Assembly (NCBI GenBank): GCA_015075105.1
Contig: JABTUZ010000002.1
Coordinates: 1,040,001-1,104,000 of the forward strand
DNA length: 64,000 bases
Source of the DNA: Leptospiraceae bacterium
GTDB taxonomy: Bacteria > Spirochaetota > Leptospiria > Leptospirales > Leptospiraceae
Reading direction: 5' to 3'
The notes beneath the pieces were generated by a model, which saw only the letters and a program-made list of their open reading frames with translations, did not search any database and was not told the DNA's origin. This document shows positions 25,985 through 35,003 of this stretch, piece by piece. Every line of letters starts with the position of its first letter. The first letter of the stretch is position 1. The position numbers and the translations under genes are program-made.

Positions 25985-26269
25985 TTAAGATTTTATTTCA
26001 AAAGTTCTGAATGTATTTCTTGGCTCTTCCCAACGAATACTTGAGTTAGTCACTTTTGATCCGGAGGGGCCTCTTTGCAAAATTTTAAAAAAATCTTCTA
26101 TAAAGATTTTCTCCCCTTCTACTACAGTTTCTACCTCGCCGCTTGGGAGATTTTGTGTAAAACCTTTCAATCTCGATTCTTGTGCTTTTTGAAGAACAAA
26201 GTATCTGAATCCAACTCCCTGAACCTTACCTTCTACAATAATTTTTGCTCTTGCGATTTCTTTTGGCAT
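25985..26269 (-). CDS. acyP: Acylphosphatase
   Basis: Acylphosphatase hydrolyses acyl phosphates such as carbamoyl phosphate in the cytoplasm. The 94-residue length is typical. The substrate-binding loop EGKVQGVGFRYFVLQKAQES has the catalytic Arg of GVGFR. The catalytic Asn is in GFTQNLPSGEVETVVEGE. The gene lies 46 bases upstream of the M23 gene on the same strand and is divergent from the LptE-like gene. Confidence 0.93.
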   Translation of the reverse strand: MPKEIARAKIIVEGKVQGVGFRYFVLQKAQESRLKGFTQNLPSGEVETVVEGEKIFIEDFFKILQRGPSGSKVTNSSIRWEEPRNTFRTFEIKS

Positions 26270-26288
26270 TGCTTTTGATGTCTCTTAA

Positions 26289-26957
26289 ATGGGAAAGTAT
26301 CTTCTAAATTCTATAACTTATGTTTTTTTGTCATTCTTCTTTTCTTGTGCGTACTTTACAAGAGAGCCCGGCCGTCCTCCAAAAATCAATGGTATCCCGA
26401 TTTCTGATGAAAAAAGATTGGTTTATGTGCAAAATTTCAGAAACAATTCTTACGGTCCTACTCTTCATACTATGCTTACAAGACTCGTGAAAGAAGAAAT
26501 TAATGCAAGAGGCAGGTTTATTCAGACTAGAGATAAGTCTAATGCTCAGTATAGAATTTATGGAGAGATCGCTCACTACCAATTGGTTGGAAATATCGTA
26601 GATCAAGCAGGGCAACATATTAGTAGAGAGATGCTTGTGGTTGTTAGACTTGAAATCCAAAAAGCAGGCGGGGAAAAATTGGTCTTGGAGAGAAATGAGA
26701 TTCCCGGAAGAGTGTATTATTCCGAGCAAATCGGTTTTATGGAAACTGAAGAGCAGGCTCAGACCAGACTTCTAAGAAATCTTGCTATTCGGATTGCAGA
26801 GGAAGCTGAGAACGCTTGGTATTTTTCTTTGACTGGAGTCGATGAGGGAGAAAACGAAAAGGAGTCTGGCACAGATACCAAAAAACCCAAATCTCGCTCT
26901 AAGAATTCTGAAAGTGAACCAAAACCAGATAAGCTAAAAAATGATAAAAAACCATAA
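26289..26957 (+). CDS. Lipoprotein resembling LptE
   Basis: LptE plugs the LptD barrel in the outer membrane during lipopolysaccharide export. The N-terminal hydrophobic segment ends in FLSFFFSCAY, a lipobox-like site with Cys at about 20. The mature part reads KRLVYVQNFRNNSYGPTLHT, MLTRLVKEEINARGRFIQTR and AQYRIYGEIAHYQLVG, matching the fold order of LptE (strand, helix, strand). The tail from about 185 is highly charged (ENEKESGTDTKKPKSRSKNS), which is unusual. The call is by pattern and position in the envelope; no invariant residue proves it. The ATG has no clear ribosome-binding site. Confidence 0.55.
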   Translation: MGKYLLNSITYVFLSFFFSCAYFTREPGRPPKINGIPISDEKRLVYVQNFRNNSYGPTLHTMLTRLVKEEINARGRFIQTRDKSNAQYRIYGEIAHYQLVGNIVDQAGQHISREMLVVVRLEIQKAGGEKLVLERNEIPGRVYYSEQIGFMETEEQAQTRLLRNLAIRIAEEAENAWYFSLTGVDEGENEKESGTDTKKPKSRSKNSESEPKPDKLKNDKKP

Positions 26958-26974
26958 TTTGTGAAGAGATGAAT

Positions 26975-27484
26975 ATGAAAAAAAATGAAGATACAAAAGA
27001 AATTGGTAATTCCAAGCAAGAATTGGCTGATACTTCTATATCGGAAGAGATGAGAATCTTTGAGGATGTACTCAAGAAAAAAGGTTTAAAAATTACTACA
27101 CAAAGAATGTTGGTTGCAGAGAAAATTTTTTCGGTTCATAGTCATTTCACTGCGGATAGTTTGTTGGATTTATTGAAAGACCGTAGAAGTGAAATTTCTA
27201 AGGCTACCATTTATAGAATTATTTCTATAATGGTTGAAGCAAACCTTTTGAGTGAGCACGATTTTGGCAAAGAGTTCAAATTTTACGAGCATATCATAGG
27301 TCACGAACACCACGATCATATAATTTGTCTTGAATGCGGAAGGATTGAAGAATTTGTAAGTGAAAAAATAGAAGAGTTGCAGGCTTTGGCGGCAAAAGAG
27401 AAAGGGTTTATTATAAAAGGACATCACCTGAATATTTTTGGAGTATGTGCCAATCCAAAAACTTGCTCTCAAAGTAAAAAGTGA
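26975..27484 (+). CDS. Fur-family metal-dependent transcription regulator
   Basis: Fur-family repressors sense iron, zinc or peroxide and bind AT-rich operators. The winged helix reads LKITTQRMLVAEKIFSVHSH, SEISKATIYRIISIMVEANL. The metal-binding part has the signature EHIIGHEHHDHIICLECGRI and ends in GVCANPKTCSQSKK, giving two Cys pairs that could bind structural zinc. A hydrophilic N-terminal extension of about 20 residues is longer than in most Fur proteins. The ATG at 26975 has GAAGAG upstream; the ATG at 26969 is also possible. PerR and Fur cannot be distinguished with confidence here. Confidence 0.88.
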   Translation: MKKNEDTKEIGNSKQELADTSISEEMRIFEDVLKKKGLKITTQRMLVAEKIFSVHSHFTADSLLDLLKDRRSEISKATIYRIISIMVEANLLSEHDFGKEFKFYEHIIGHEHHDHIICLECGRIEEFVSEKIEELQALAAKEKGFIIKGHHLNIFGVCANPKTCSQSKK

Positions 27485-27513
27485 ACAAGGTTGGAAATAG
27501 TTTCGTTTAGATC

Positions 27514-27537
27514 GAGAAAGTTCTTCTGCTCTTTCTC
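27514..27537 (+). other. Hairpin between the Fur gene and tgt
   Basis: GAGAAAG (27514-27520) and CTTTCTC (27531-27537) form a perfect 7-base stem with a 10-base loop. It ends five bases before the TTG proposed as the tgt start, so it might affect tgt translation or act as a weak terminator; no T-run follows. Confidence 0.4.
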
Positions 27538-27542
27538 TAAAG

Positions 27543-28661
27543 TTGGGTATATTGCTGTTTGAAATAAAAAAAACCGATCCGAATAGTTTTGCAAGAGTCG
27601 GCGTATTGAATCTACAGGGAATACAAATTCCTACTCCTATATTTATGCCGGTTGGAACTCGCGGCTCGATTAAAACATTATCTTCGGAAGATATTGAGTC
27701 CTTGAATTTGCGTCTAATTCTGGGAAATACTTACCATCTGTATTTGAGACCCGGTACTGAAGTTTTAGAAAAATTCGGTGGATTGAAAAATTTTATGTCC
27801 TATAAAAATGCGCTATTGACCGATAGTGGCGGGTTTCAGGTATTTAGCCTACAGGGTCTTGTAAAATTTAAAAATGACGGGGTAGAGTTTCAGTCTCATA
27901 TTGACGGCTCAAGGCATATTTTCACCCCGGAAAAAGTTATAGATATTCAAAAAATTATCGGATCGGACATAATGATGGTGTTGGATGACTGTCCGGCTTA
28001 CGGAACTGACACAAAAAGAATTTCTGAATCTTTGGAAAGGACTCATTCTTGGGCAAAAAAATCCATAGAGCACTGGGAAAAGACGAATTCTAACCAGAAT
28101 TTATTTGGAATTTGCCAAGGTGGAACAATTTCAGAATTTAGGCAAAATTCGCTAAAAAAAATTCAGGATTTGCCGTTTAGCGGCATAGCTTTGGGAGGCT
28201 TGTCTGTGGGGGAGCCTCGTGAGGAATTTGTGAGAATTTTATCTGAAATAGCCCCATTTTTGGATAGAAACCGCCCAAGATATTTGATGGGAGTTGGAAC
28301 TGTGCCGGATATTTTGGATGGAGTAAAAAATGGGATAGACATGTTCGATTGCGTTTTGCCTACCAGAAATGCAAGAAATGCACAAGTTTTTACTTCTACA
28401 GGTAAGATTAACCTGAGAAATGAAAAGTATAAATTTTCAGAAAAACCATTGGATTCAAAATGTAATTGCAGAGTTTGTAAAAATTATAGTCTTGGTTATT
28501 TGAGGCACCTTCATACTGTAAAAGAAATGCTTGCGTTTTCCCTATCAACTTACCATAATTTATTTTTTATGGAAAATTTTATGGAAAAAGTCCGAATTTC
28601 AATAAAAGATGGATATTTTTCAGAAGAATATGCCTATTGGAAAAATTTATATAAAAACTAA
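27543..28661 (+). CDS. tgt: tRNA-guanine transglycosylase (queuine tRNA-ribosyltransferase)
   Basis: Tgt exchanges guanine-34 of GU(N)-anticodon tRNAs for preQ1, a step in queuosine synthesis. The 372-residue protein has [48 protein letters not shown], the catalytic Asp in [20 protein letters not shown] and the zinc site [18 protein letters not shown]. No ATG or GTG exists between the upstream in-frame stop (27498) and the first conserved residues ([16 protein letters not shown]), so initiation must be at TTG 27543 or 27552, and no clear Shine-Dalgarno is seen. queA, another queuosine gene, is at 35.0 kb. Confidence 0.95.
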   Translation: MGILLFEIKKTDPNSFARVGVLNLQGIQIPTPIFMPVGTRGSIKTLSSEDIESLNLRLILGNTYHLYLRPGTEVLEKFGGLKNFMSYKNALLTDSGGFQVFSLQGLVKFKNDGVEFQSHIDGSRHIFTPEKVIDIQKIIGSDIMMVLDDCPAYGTDTKRISESLERTHSWAKKSIEHWEKTNSNQNLFGICQGGTISEFRQNSLKKIQDLPFSGIALGGLSVGEPREEFVRILSEIAPFLDRNRPRYLMGVGTVPDILDGVKNGIDMFDCVLPTRNARNAQVFTSTGKINLRNEKYKFSEKPLDSKCNCRVCKNYSLGYLRHLHTVKEMLAFSLSTYHNLFFMENFMEKVRISIKDGYFSEEYAYWKNLYKN

Positions 28662-28753
28662 AAAATTTGTCGTTGACTTATTCGTCTGGAATAGATGAAC
28701 ATGTATTGGAATAGGGGCACGGCCATTTTTGACTAAGGAGTTATAAAGAAGGT

Positions 28754-29089
28754 ATGGAAATAGCGAGGAGAGAAAATAAAACTATAATCATCTTAGATAT
28801 CAATGGCGAGATAGATTTGTATAACGCTCCAGAGATAAAAGACGTTATCGCAAAATTGATTGAAGAGCAAAAATACCAAATAATTATTAATTTGGAAAAG
28901 GTTTCTTATATCGACTCGTCAGGGATTGGAGCATTGATTTCTAGTCTTTCTAACTTGAAGAAATATCAAGGTGGATTAAAGATTATCAATGTAGCAGGAT
29001 CTGTTAGGAAAGTTTTCGAATTAACAAAATTGACTTCATTTTTTGAAATATTTGATAATGAAGGTGATGCGGTCGCCGCATTCAAATAA
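28754..29089 (+). CDS. STAS-domain anti-anti-sigma factor
   Basis: A single STAS domain of 111 residues: TIIILDINGEIDLYNAPEIK, the phosphorylation loop VSYIDSSGIGALISSLSNLK, and GGLKIINVAGSVRKVFELTK then LTSFFEIFDNEGDAVAAF. It is of the SpoIIAA/RsbV type and closer to that consensus than the paralogue at 17.4 kb. The matching kinase is not in the window; a SpoIIE-type phosphatase is at 42.5 kb. The LysM lipoprotein gene follows after 25 bases, suggesting an operon. Confidence 0.92.
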   Translation: MEIARRENKTIIILDINGEIDLYNAPEIKDVIAKLIEEQKYQIIINLEKVSYIDSSGIGALISSLSNLKKYQGGLKIINVAGSVRKVFELTKLTSFFEIFDNEGDAVAAFK

Positions 29090-29114
29090 ATTCAGTAGAA
29101 TTTTAGAGGTTATC

Positions 29115-30620
29115 ATGCTCAGACGAATTTTATTTATTCAGGTTTATTTTGTAATCATACCTGTAATATTATTTTTTATTGGTTGCGGTACTCCGCTTCC
29201 AATAGCAGAAATGGCAAAGGCAAAACAAGAAATCGCTAGAGCATCTGTTCTTAAAGCAGATGAGTTCGCAAAGACCGAATATGATGAAGCCAGAAAAGGC
29301 TTATTCAACGCCCATAATTTTGCAGCGGATGAAAAACCGGATCCGGCAGAAGCAAAAAGTGCAGCAGAATACGCTGTAGCTCGTGCTTATGATGCGATTG
29401 AAAAAACTCTACCGAAACTTAGTTCCAAGACAAGAGACGAGGCTTCTCGAGCAATTGATGCTGCCGATGTAGCTTTTGCTGTTCAATTAGCGGCTGATGA
29501 TTTTAATAAATCGGTAGATTTGCGTAAAGAGGGGGACGGACTTTCACAGGACGGAGAAAAGCAGCTTTTCGACTATCCGAAAGAATCTGACGACGATAAG
29601 AAGTTAAACCTTCGACTTAGAGGGTTTGACACTTACGAAAAAGCCTACCGAAAGTATGAAGAGTCAAGAGAATTAGCCGAAAGAGCAAAAAATTTAGCAC
29701 TTTCTCAAAAACAACAAATGCTTGATTCGATTTCAGATATCGAAGACAATCTTGCCACTGCAGAAAAATATTCTGAAGGAAATGATCCAAGAATTGCCAG
29801 AACAAGAGCTTTACTGGATGACGCAAAATCAAATATCAATGACGGAAAGATTAAAGACGGTTACAATAAATTAGAAACTGCAAGAAAAGAATCTCAAGAA
29901 ATAGTTGCCGCATCGGTTAAATCTTATGCAGCCAAGAAAAAAGAAGAAGCCAAGAATAAAATCGCAGACACAGAAGAAGCTATATCTTCTTTGCCTCAAG
30001 ATAAGATTTCTGCAAACCCCCAAGCTAAGTCTTCTTTTCAAACTGCAACCGAAAATGTGGAAGCTGCCAAAGAAGCCTTAAAATCTGCGGAAGAATTATA
30101 TGATCAAGAAAAATATCAAGACTCCATAAAACAAAGCGAAGAGGCTATTCGATTAGCTGATATTGTAGTTGAGCAGAAAGATTCTTTGATGGCTATGTTG
30201 AATAAAGCCCCTGCAAATACAAGGTCTGCTGATATTGATGGCGATGATTCGGATAGTTCTGAAAATTCTAAAGCACCAGGCGAGGGTTGGAAAACCTACA
30301 TAGTCAGGAAAAAGGTTCCTTCTGATTGTTTGTGGAGAATTGCTGGTTACAAAGAGCATTATGGTAATCCAAGACTTTGGACAAGGATATACAAAGCAAA
30401 CAAAGCTAAGATTAAAAACCCGGATTTGATCTACCCCAAACAGAAATTTGATATTCCTCCAAAAAAGGGATCTTTAAAAAAACCAAAGAAAAGTGTAAAT
30501 AAACCTGAAGAAAAAAGAGACAAAGATTTAGCGGACACTCCTAAAAATTCTAACGGGGAAGAGTCTGATGATTCTTTAGATTCTTCTTCGGGAGATGAAG
30601 AATCTCCTAAAAACAATTAG
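29115..30620 (+). CDS. Lipoprotein with long helical region and C-terminal LysM domain
   Basis: The start is the ATG at 29115 (MLRRILFIQVYFVIIPVILF), with AGAGG before it; a TTG further upstream is inside the STAS gene. The signal peptide ends at FFIGCGTPLP, with a lipid-attachment Cys at about 25. Residues 30-370 are alanine-, lysine- and glutamate-rich helices, probably coiled coil (DEASRAIDAADVAFAVQLAA, EAKNKIADTEEAISSLP). A LysM-like domain follows: YIVRKKVPSDCLWRIAGYKE, HYGNPRLWTRIYKANKAKIK and NPDLIYPKQKFDIP. The tail is charged and serine-rich. The architecture suggests a periplasmic spacer that binds peptidoglycan. Confidence 0.8.
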   Translation: MLRRILFIQVYFVIIPVILFFIGCGTPLPIAEMAKAKQEIARASVLKADEFAKTEYDEARKGLFNAHNFAADEKPDPAEAKSAAEYAVARAYDAIEKTLPKLSSKTRDEASRAIDAADVAFAVQLAADDFNKSVDLRKEGDGLSQDGEKQLFDYPKESDDDKKLNLRLRGFDTYEKAYRKYEESRELAERAKNLALSQKQQMLDSISDIEDNLATAEKYSEGNDPRIARTRALLDDAKSNINDGKIKDGYNKLETARKESQEIVAASVKSYAAKKKEEAKNKIADTEEAISSLPQDKISANPQAKSSFQTATENVEAAKEALKSAEELYDQEKYQDSIKQSEEAIRLADIVVEQKDSLMAMLNKAPANTRSADIDGDDSDSSENSKAPGEGWKTYIVRKKVPSDCLWRIAGYKEHYGNPRLWTRIYKANKAKIKNPDLIYPKQKFDIPPKKGSLKKPKKSVNKPEEKRDKDLADTPKNSNGEESDDSLDSSSGDEESPKNN

Positions 30621-30640
30621 AGAAATTTTCACTGGATTTT

Positions 30641-30679
30641 AAAAAAGGGTAATAAGTAGTTTTAATTACCCTTTTTTTT
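30641..30679 (+). terminator. Rho-independent terminator after the LysM lipoprotein
   Basis: AAAAAAGGGTAAT (30641-30653) pairs perfectly with ATTACCCTTTTTT (30665-30677) around an 11-base loop, followed by a T-run. Confidence 0.85.
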
Positions 30680-30680
30680 A

Positions 30681-30766
30681 AAAAAGCAATTGTTCAAAAA
30701 TCCAATAAAAGTGCCATTTTCTAGCGTTGTAAAAAGCCCTGAAAGGGGTTTTTGCAGTAGCGTCAT
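30681..30766 (+). repeat. 86-bp dispersed repeat, copy 1
   Basis: This stretch matches 44749-44834 at 85 of 86 positions in the same orientation. It contains AATTGTTCAAAAA, CCAATAAAAGTGCCATTTTC and an imperfect hairpin (AAAAAGCCC/GGGGTTTTT around TGAAA). It ends in GCAGTAGCGTCAT. No open frame of note. It directly follows a terminator. Confidence 0.85.
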
Positions 30767-31007
30767 GAATATATTCCATTCGCTTCAAAAAAAGAAGTTA
30801 GGCGACATTAAAATTTTTGCATTTAAATTAATGAGACTTGAAAGACTCGAGTTTTTATATTGATAGTAAATGGCAATTTCTCTGATTTTTTGAATATTTT
30901 TATTTCCATGATAGACTTGTTACAGGTGTGCCTTTTTTAAAAAATTCTTAAAAAATTAAATAATATATTGACAAAAATCTGCCATCATTTAATATGCGTT
31001 TACGTCC
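30767..31007 (+). promoter_or_regulatory. AT-rich intergenic stretch with predicted promoter of the ketoacyl-synthase-like gene
   Basis: TTGACA (30968-30973) and TAATAT (30990-30995) are 16 bases apart. The start codon at 31008 is only about 12 bases after the -10 element and has no ribosome-binding site, so the mRNA would be leaderless or nearly so. GTTAGGCGACAT at about 30796 resembles ACGTTAGGCGACA at 55379. Nothing else is recognised. Confidence 0.45.
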
Positions 31008-32168
31008 ATGACTAACCCAATTTCTTTTGTCCGGAAGAAATTCCAAAATCCGTATAACCTCCCCGGAAGACCGGTAATCACAGGAATAGGCATAGTTTCT
31101 CCGATTGGAATTGGCAAAGATATATTCTGGAAAAACCTATTAGCCGGGGAAACTGGATTAGACAAGATCACGCTTTTCGATGTATCGTCATTCTCCCTCA
31201 GCAATGCAGCCGAAGTAAAAAATTTTCAACCAGAAAAATATTTCAATGAGCGTCAGTTGAAACACTTTCCCAGAGCAGCACAATTTGCGAGTGTTGCATT
31301 CCAATTAGCAAAAGAAGATGCCTCTCTAAATTATTTCGACCCTTACAGAACTGATGTAGTAATCGGGGCATCGCAGATTTCTTTTTTTAACACAAAAGAA
31401 GAATCTTATGATGAGATTTTCCAACTCGATGAAGATGCAAGTAGTACAACTTTAAAGACTACAATCCTCACTCCTGCCGGTGTAATTGCAAATTCTATTC
31501 AATCCGAGGGCTATGTTTCAACCATAGCATCGGCTTGTTCCGGTGGAATTGACGCTATCGGAATTGCAGCAAAGAGAATTAGAGATAACGAATCTGATTA
31601 TGTAATTTGTGGTGGGGTAAATACACCCATCACTGAGAATTTTATAAACGCTTTCTTGAAAGCAAAAATGCTCACAAGTAATGAAGAATCTCCAGATACC
31701 CATTCCCCCATCCATAAAAAACAAACTAAGCCTTATCTTGGAGAAGGAAGTGTTGTATTTATTGTAGAAGACAGAAAAAAAGCAATAGCAAGAAATGCAA
31801 AAATTTACGCTGAGATTGCGAGTTTTTCTAAAGCCATAGAAAATACTAACAGGGCTTTTCAATCTAAGAGTTCTACAAACAAATGGAAAACAAACATACC
31901 AAAAACCATTAGAGACAAAATCCCAACGCCCTCAGTAAAAGAAATTGTAGGCAGAGAAATTGAATCCTCTAGCGCATTTCAAATAGCAATAGGAGCAATT
32001 TCAATCTACACCGGAATAACCCCACCCACTTGTAATTATTTTTCTGACTCAAAAACAAACCAACACCATTCATACAAAATTAAAAATTTTTTCAAATCCA
32101 GAAACTTCGTAGTTCATGGGCACGACTTGTCTGGTGTAAGTACATCTATTTTGCTAAAGGATTTTTAA
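31008..32168 (+). CDS. Beta-ketoacyl synthase-like protein lacking catalytic histidines
   Basis: The 386-residue protein follows the thiolase-fold plan of FabF-type enzymes: GRPVITGIGIVSPIGIGKDI at the start, GYVSTIASACSGGIDAIGIA with the active-site Cys, and YVICGGVNTPITENFINAFL. The usual HGTxTxxND and GHxxGAAG histidine motifs are not present. The corresponding region reads SVKEIVGREIESSSAFQIAI, then GAISIYTGITPPTCNYF. The middle domain is also shorter than usual. So normal condensation is unlikely. A chain-length-factor-like partner, a decarboxylase, or a degenerate enzyme are all possible. The next gene starts one base after its stop. Confidence 0.8.
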   Translation: MTNPISFVRKKFQNPYNLPGRPVITGIGIVSPIGIGKDIFWKNLLAGETGLDKITLFDVSSFSLSNAAEVKNFQPEKYFNERQLKHFPRAAQFASVAFQLAKEDASLNYFDPYRTDVVIGASQISFFNTKEESYDEIFQLDEDASSTTLKTTILTPAGVIANSIQSEGYVSTIASACSGGIDAIGIAAKRIRDNESDYVICGGVNTPITENFINAFLKAKMLTSNEESPDTHSPIHKKQTKPYLGEGSVVFIVEDRKKAIARNAKIYAEIASFSKAIENTNRAFQSKSSTNKWKTNIPKTIRDKIPTPSVKEIVGREIESSSAFQIAIGAISIYTGITPPTCNYFSDSKTNQHHSYKIKNFFKSRNFVVHGHDLSGVSTSILLKDF

Positions 32169-34181
32169 ATGGAAAATTTTGAACTTTATATTATCTGGCT
32201 TGTTGTTTTAAACAGCTTTGCGATCCTACTTATACTGCATGCAATTTTTAAAATGCAAAAAAGTATGACTAAATATTCTTATTTAGCATTTTTAGTGTTT
32301 AGCATAATCTATATAAATTTGATCTATATAATTCGATTCTTTGTCACAGATTTAGAAATAGCACACACTATTTCAAAATTTATATTTTTCTCTTTTAGTT
32401 TGAATTTTATTCTATTCGGAGTTTTTATTTTTCTAATTTTTGGAAAATCCGTAGAACTAAAAAATTTGCGATTCTGGATATTTTGCAGTTTGAATTTTGT
32501 TTTTGGAATTGCTGCATTTATTCCCGGCGCTATCATCAGTGGAGTAGTTCAAAATGAAAAAAGCATAAATCCAGTTTATGGAGTCTTATACCCATTTTAT
32601 ATAGTTGGGAATTTTATTTTGGCAACTTATATTTTTACGATAGCGTATATCGCATACAGAAAAGAACAAAATGAAGTCTTGAAATACCAGCTAACAATAC
32701 TTTTTTTTACAGGGATTGTGGTTTTCTTTTTTGTTGGAGTGATGAACGGAATGGCTCCTGCGATTGAAGAGAATTCGATCTCTTCTTTTATTGACCCTCT
32801 TGGATTTTTACTATTTTATATGGGGATGGTGAACATCATTTCAAACGAAAACAATCTTTTTATCAAGAAAGAATTTAATAAATTCATAAAACTTCCTCCT
32901 TTCAAGAAATCAGAAAATGTATTTGCTCTTAAACAACTTTTGGTAGAGTTGAACAATATTTTTATAAAAAATCCTGAAATGGTGAAAGCCCATCTAAATT
33001 TTATAGGACAAAACTCTGAAGACCTAAATATTTTCTTAGAAAAAAAAGACCCAAAGTTAAAACTTGAAGGAAAGTCAAAAAGTACTATTCCTCCCGGTTG
33101 GTATCAGGGAATGCTCGATTCATTTTCAAAACTATATAATGAGAATAGGAGATTGGCATTTTTTTTAATTCGTGCAGAAAACCTTTTAGGAGAAGGATGG
33201 ATTTCAAAAAAGATTGAGAAATTAAAACTTGCAACCGGACTACCGGAAAAAGACTTTTATATATTTTCAAATTATTCATCTGAAATTCAAAATAATCTAA
33301 AGGAAAATAATGAAGCTTTCGGAAGTGAAATACTTTGCTTTTCTGTTTCTCTAAAAAAAATTCTACTCCAAATTCAAAGCTATTCACTCTCCAATCAAAT
33401 TGTAACTTTTTTAGGTGAATCAGGTACAGGGAAAAGCCTCTTTGCGAAAGCACTGCATTTTTCAAGGAATGGGGGAGAGCTAAAAGAAATTTCTTGTCAG
33501 TCGATAACTCGTGAAAAACTCATCAATACTATAAATGAATTTTTGGCTGCAAAGAAAGGAGAAACTCGCACAGGGCTTCTCATCAAACATTTAGATTATT
33601 TGGAGCAAGAAAAATTTTTACTACTCGAGCCTATCATAAAAGATTTAGCAGGAAAGAAATTTATATATTTTACCTGCTCCAATGAATTTATCAATAGTAT
33701 GCACAATATTCCTACAAATATTTTTACAAGAATAAAGGGGCTCACCGTATCCATTCCTCCTATCAGAGAAAGGGCAGAAGATATATTTTTTCAAGTAATT
33801 TATTTCTTAAAAAAATATTCTGACAAGTTTGATAAAAAATTTGAAGCTATATCTGTGGAAATGATGCACGCACTTCGAAAGCAAACATGGACAGGAAATT
33901 CAGAAGAACTAATTCAAACTATCCAAAGTTTGATTTTGAACGGGCAATCCCCTGTACTTTCCATCACTCCCAAATTTTCAGAAATCACAGAAAATCCTAC
34001 AGTTGCGGATTTATCTGATCTCACTCCTTTGGAGTTGTCTGAAAGAGAAACTATTTTAAGATACCTTCAATCCAATAAGTACAATAAAAACAGAACAAGG
34101 ATTGATCTTGGGATCACTATCAACACTTTAAACACTAAGATAGAAAAATATAAAATACATTTTCCTGATTCAAAAATCTAA
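32169..34181 (+). CDS. Seven-helix membrane sensor fused to a degenerate NtrC-type AAA+ domain
   Basis: About 230 residues at the N-terminus form seven membrane helices (for example YIIWLVVLNSFAILLILHAI) like the 7TM sensor region of some histidine kinases. A soluble linker follows. The C-terminal ~290 residues resemble sigma-54 activators: Walker A is FLGESGTGKSLFAKAL, and VSIPPIRERAEDIFFQVIYF and a Fis-like helix-turn-helix (LSERETILRYLQSNKYNKNR) are present. The sigma-54-contacting GAFTGA loop is absent, and the Walker B region reads TGLLIKHLDYLEQ, without the DE pair. It may be a membrane-bound DNA-binding regulator that does not use sigma-54. Confidence 0.75.
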   Translation: MENFELYIIWLVVLNSFAILLILHAIFKMQKSMTKYSYLAFLVFSIIYINLIYIIRFFVTDLEIAHTISKFIFFSFSLNFILFGVFIFLIFGKSVELKNLRFWIFCSLNFVFGIAAFIPGAIISGVVQNEKSINPVYGVLYPFYIVGNFILATYIFTIAYIAYRKEQNEVLKYQLTILFFTGIVVFFFVGVMNGMAPAIEENSISSFIDPLGFLLFYMGMVNIISNENNLFIKKEFNKFIKLPPFKKSENVFALKQLLVELNNIFIKNPEMVKAHLNFIGQNSEDLNIFLEKKDPKLKLEGKSKSTIPPGWYQGMLDSFSKLYNENRRLAFFLIRAENLLGEGWISKKIEKLKLATGLPEKDFYIFSNYSSEIQNNLKENNEAFGSEILCFSVSLKKILLQIQSYSLSNQIVTFLGESGTGKSLFAKALHFSRNGGELKEISCQSITREKLINTINEFLAAKKGETRTGLLIKHLDYLEQEKFLLLEPIIKDLAGKKFIYFTCSNEFINSMHNIPTNIFTRIKGLTVSIPPIRERAEDIFFQVIYFLKKYSDKFDKKFEAISVEMMHALRKQTWTGNSEELIQTIQSLILNGQSPVLSITPKFSEITENPTVADLSDLTPLELSERETILRYLQSNKYNKNRTRIDLGITINTLNTKIEKYKIHFPDSKI

Positions 34182-34213
34182 AGAGAAAATTCATGCTAGT
34201 TTAAATAAAAATT

Positions 34214-34981
34214 ATGCTTAATCCTAAAGACTATTTGCAAGCCTCAGTCTTCTCTCCAGAAAATCTTCTTAGAGAAGCAAGAAGACAAAAAAATTTACCT
34301 CTTGCCTCTGTGCCTTCTACCTGCCTTCTCGATCCGGATGGAGATATTGTTCAATTTGTATTAAAAACAAATAAAGCAAAATTAGACAAATATTGGGCGT
34401 GCTATCATACAAATCTTTATAGAGTCCATTTCGAAGACGAAGTTTTTGGGATTATCGGAAATGCAGTTGGGGCACCTTTTGCAGTTTTACTTGCAGAGCA
34501 ATGTTTTGCATCCGGATGCAACACATTGATTAGCATAACTTCTGCCGGCATTATCAACCCTACAAAAAATAATTCTAAGTTTATTTTGATTGAATCTTCT
34601 TTAAGAGATGAAGGCACCAGCTTTCATTATTTACCTCCTGATAAAGAATCGAAAATACAAGATCATTTGTTAAAAAATTTATTACCTTTAATCGAGAACC
34701 AAGAGTTGTCTTTAGAATTAGGAAAAAGCTGGACTACAGATGCACCTTACAGAGAAACAAAATCTGCCATCGACTACGCAAAATCAAAAGGAGTTCATTC
34801 TGTGGAAATGGAGTCTTCTGCCTTATACGCTTTTGCTCTAGCCAAGAAAAAGGACGTTATTTGTTTTGCTCACCTTACCAACTCGATGGCACAAAGTGAA
34901 ATCGACTTTGAAAAAGGTATAGAAAACGGAAGCATTGATTCATTAAATTTAGTCTATCGTACAATTCAAGCACTGAAATAA
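34214..34981 (+). CDS. Nucleoside phosphorylase family protein
   Basis: The PNP/UDP phosphorylase family cleaves nucleosides with phosphate. The 255-residue protein has FGIIGNAVGAPFAVLLAEQC, TLISITSAGIINP (usually TxGSxGxLxP) and HSVEMESSALYAFALAKKKD, where the MESSALY motif binds the ribose. TDAPYRET resembles the uridine phosphorylase-type 'TDxPYRET' motif. Cytoplasmic. Substrate cannot be given with certainty; uridine phosphorylase-like is the best guess. queA follows 22 bases downstream and may be co-transcribed. Confidence 0.8.
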   Translation: MLNPKDYLQASVFSPENLLREARRQKNLPLASVPSTCLLDPDGDIVQFVLKTNKAKLDKYWACYHTNLYRVHFEDEVFGIIGNAVGAPFAVLLAEQCFASGCNTLISITSAGIINPTKNNSKFILIESSLRDEGTSFHYLPPDKESKIQDHLLKNLLPLIENQELSLELGKSWTTDAPYRETKSAIDYAKSKGVHSVEMESSALYAFALAKKKDVICFAHLTNSMAQSEIDFEKGIENGSIDSLNLVYRTIQALK

Positions 34982-35003
34982 ATCTCTTCATAACAAGGGA
35001 AAT

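Noticed and set aside
30796-30806. GTTAGGC cores (also near 55381 and 8786) as attC ends
   Set aside because: No matching opposite core at the expected distance and no cassette structure was found.
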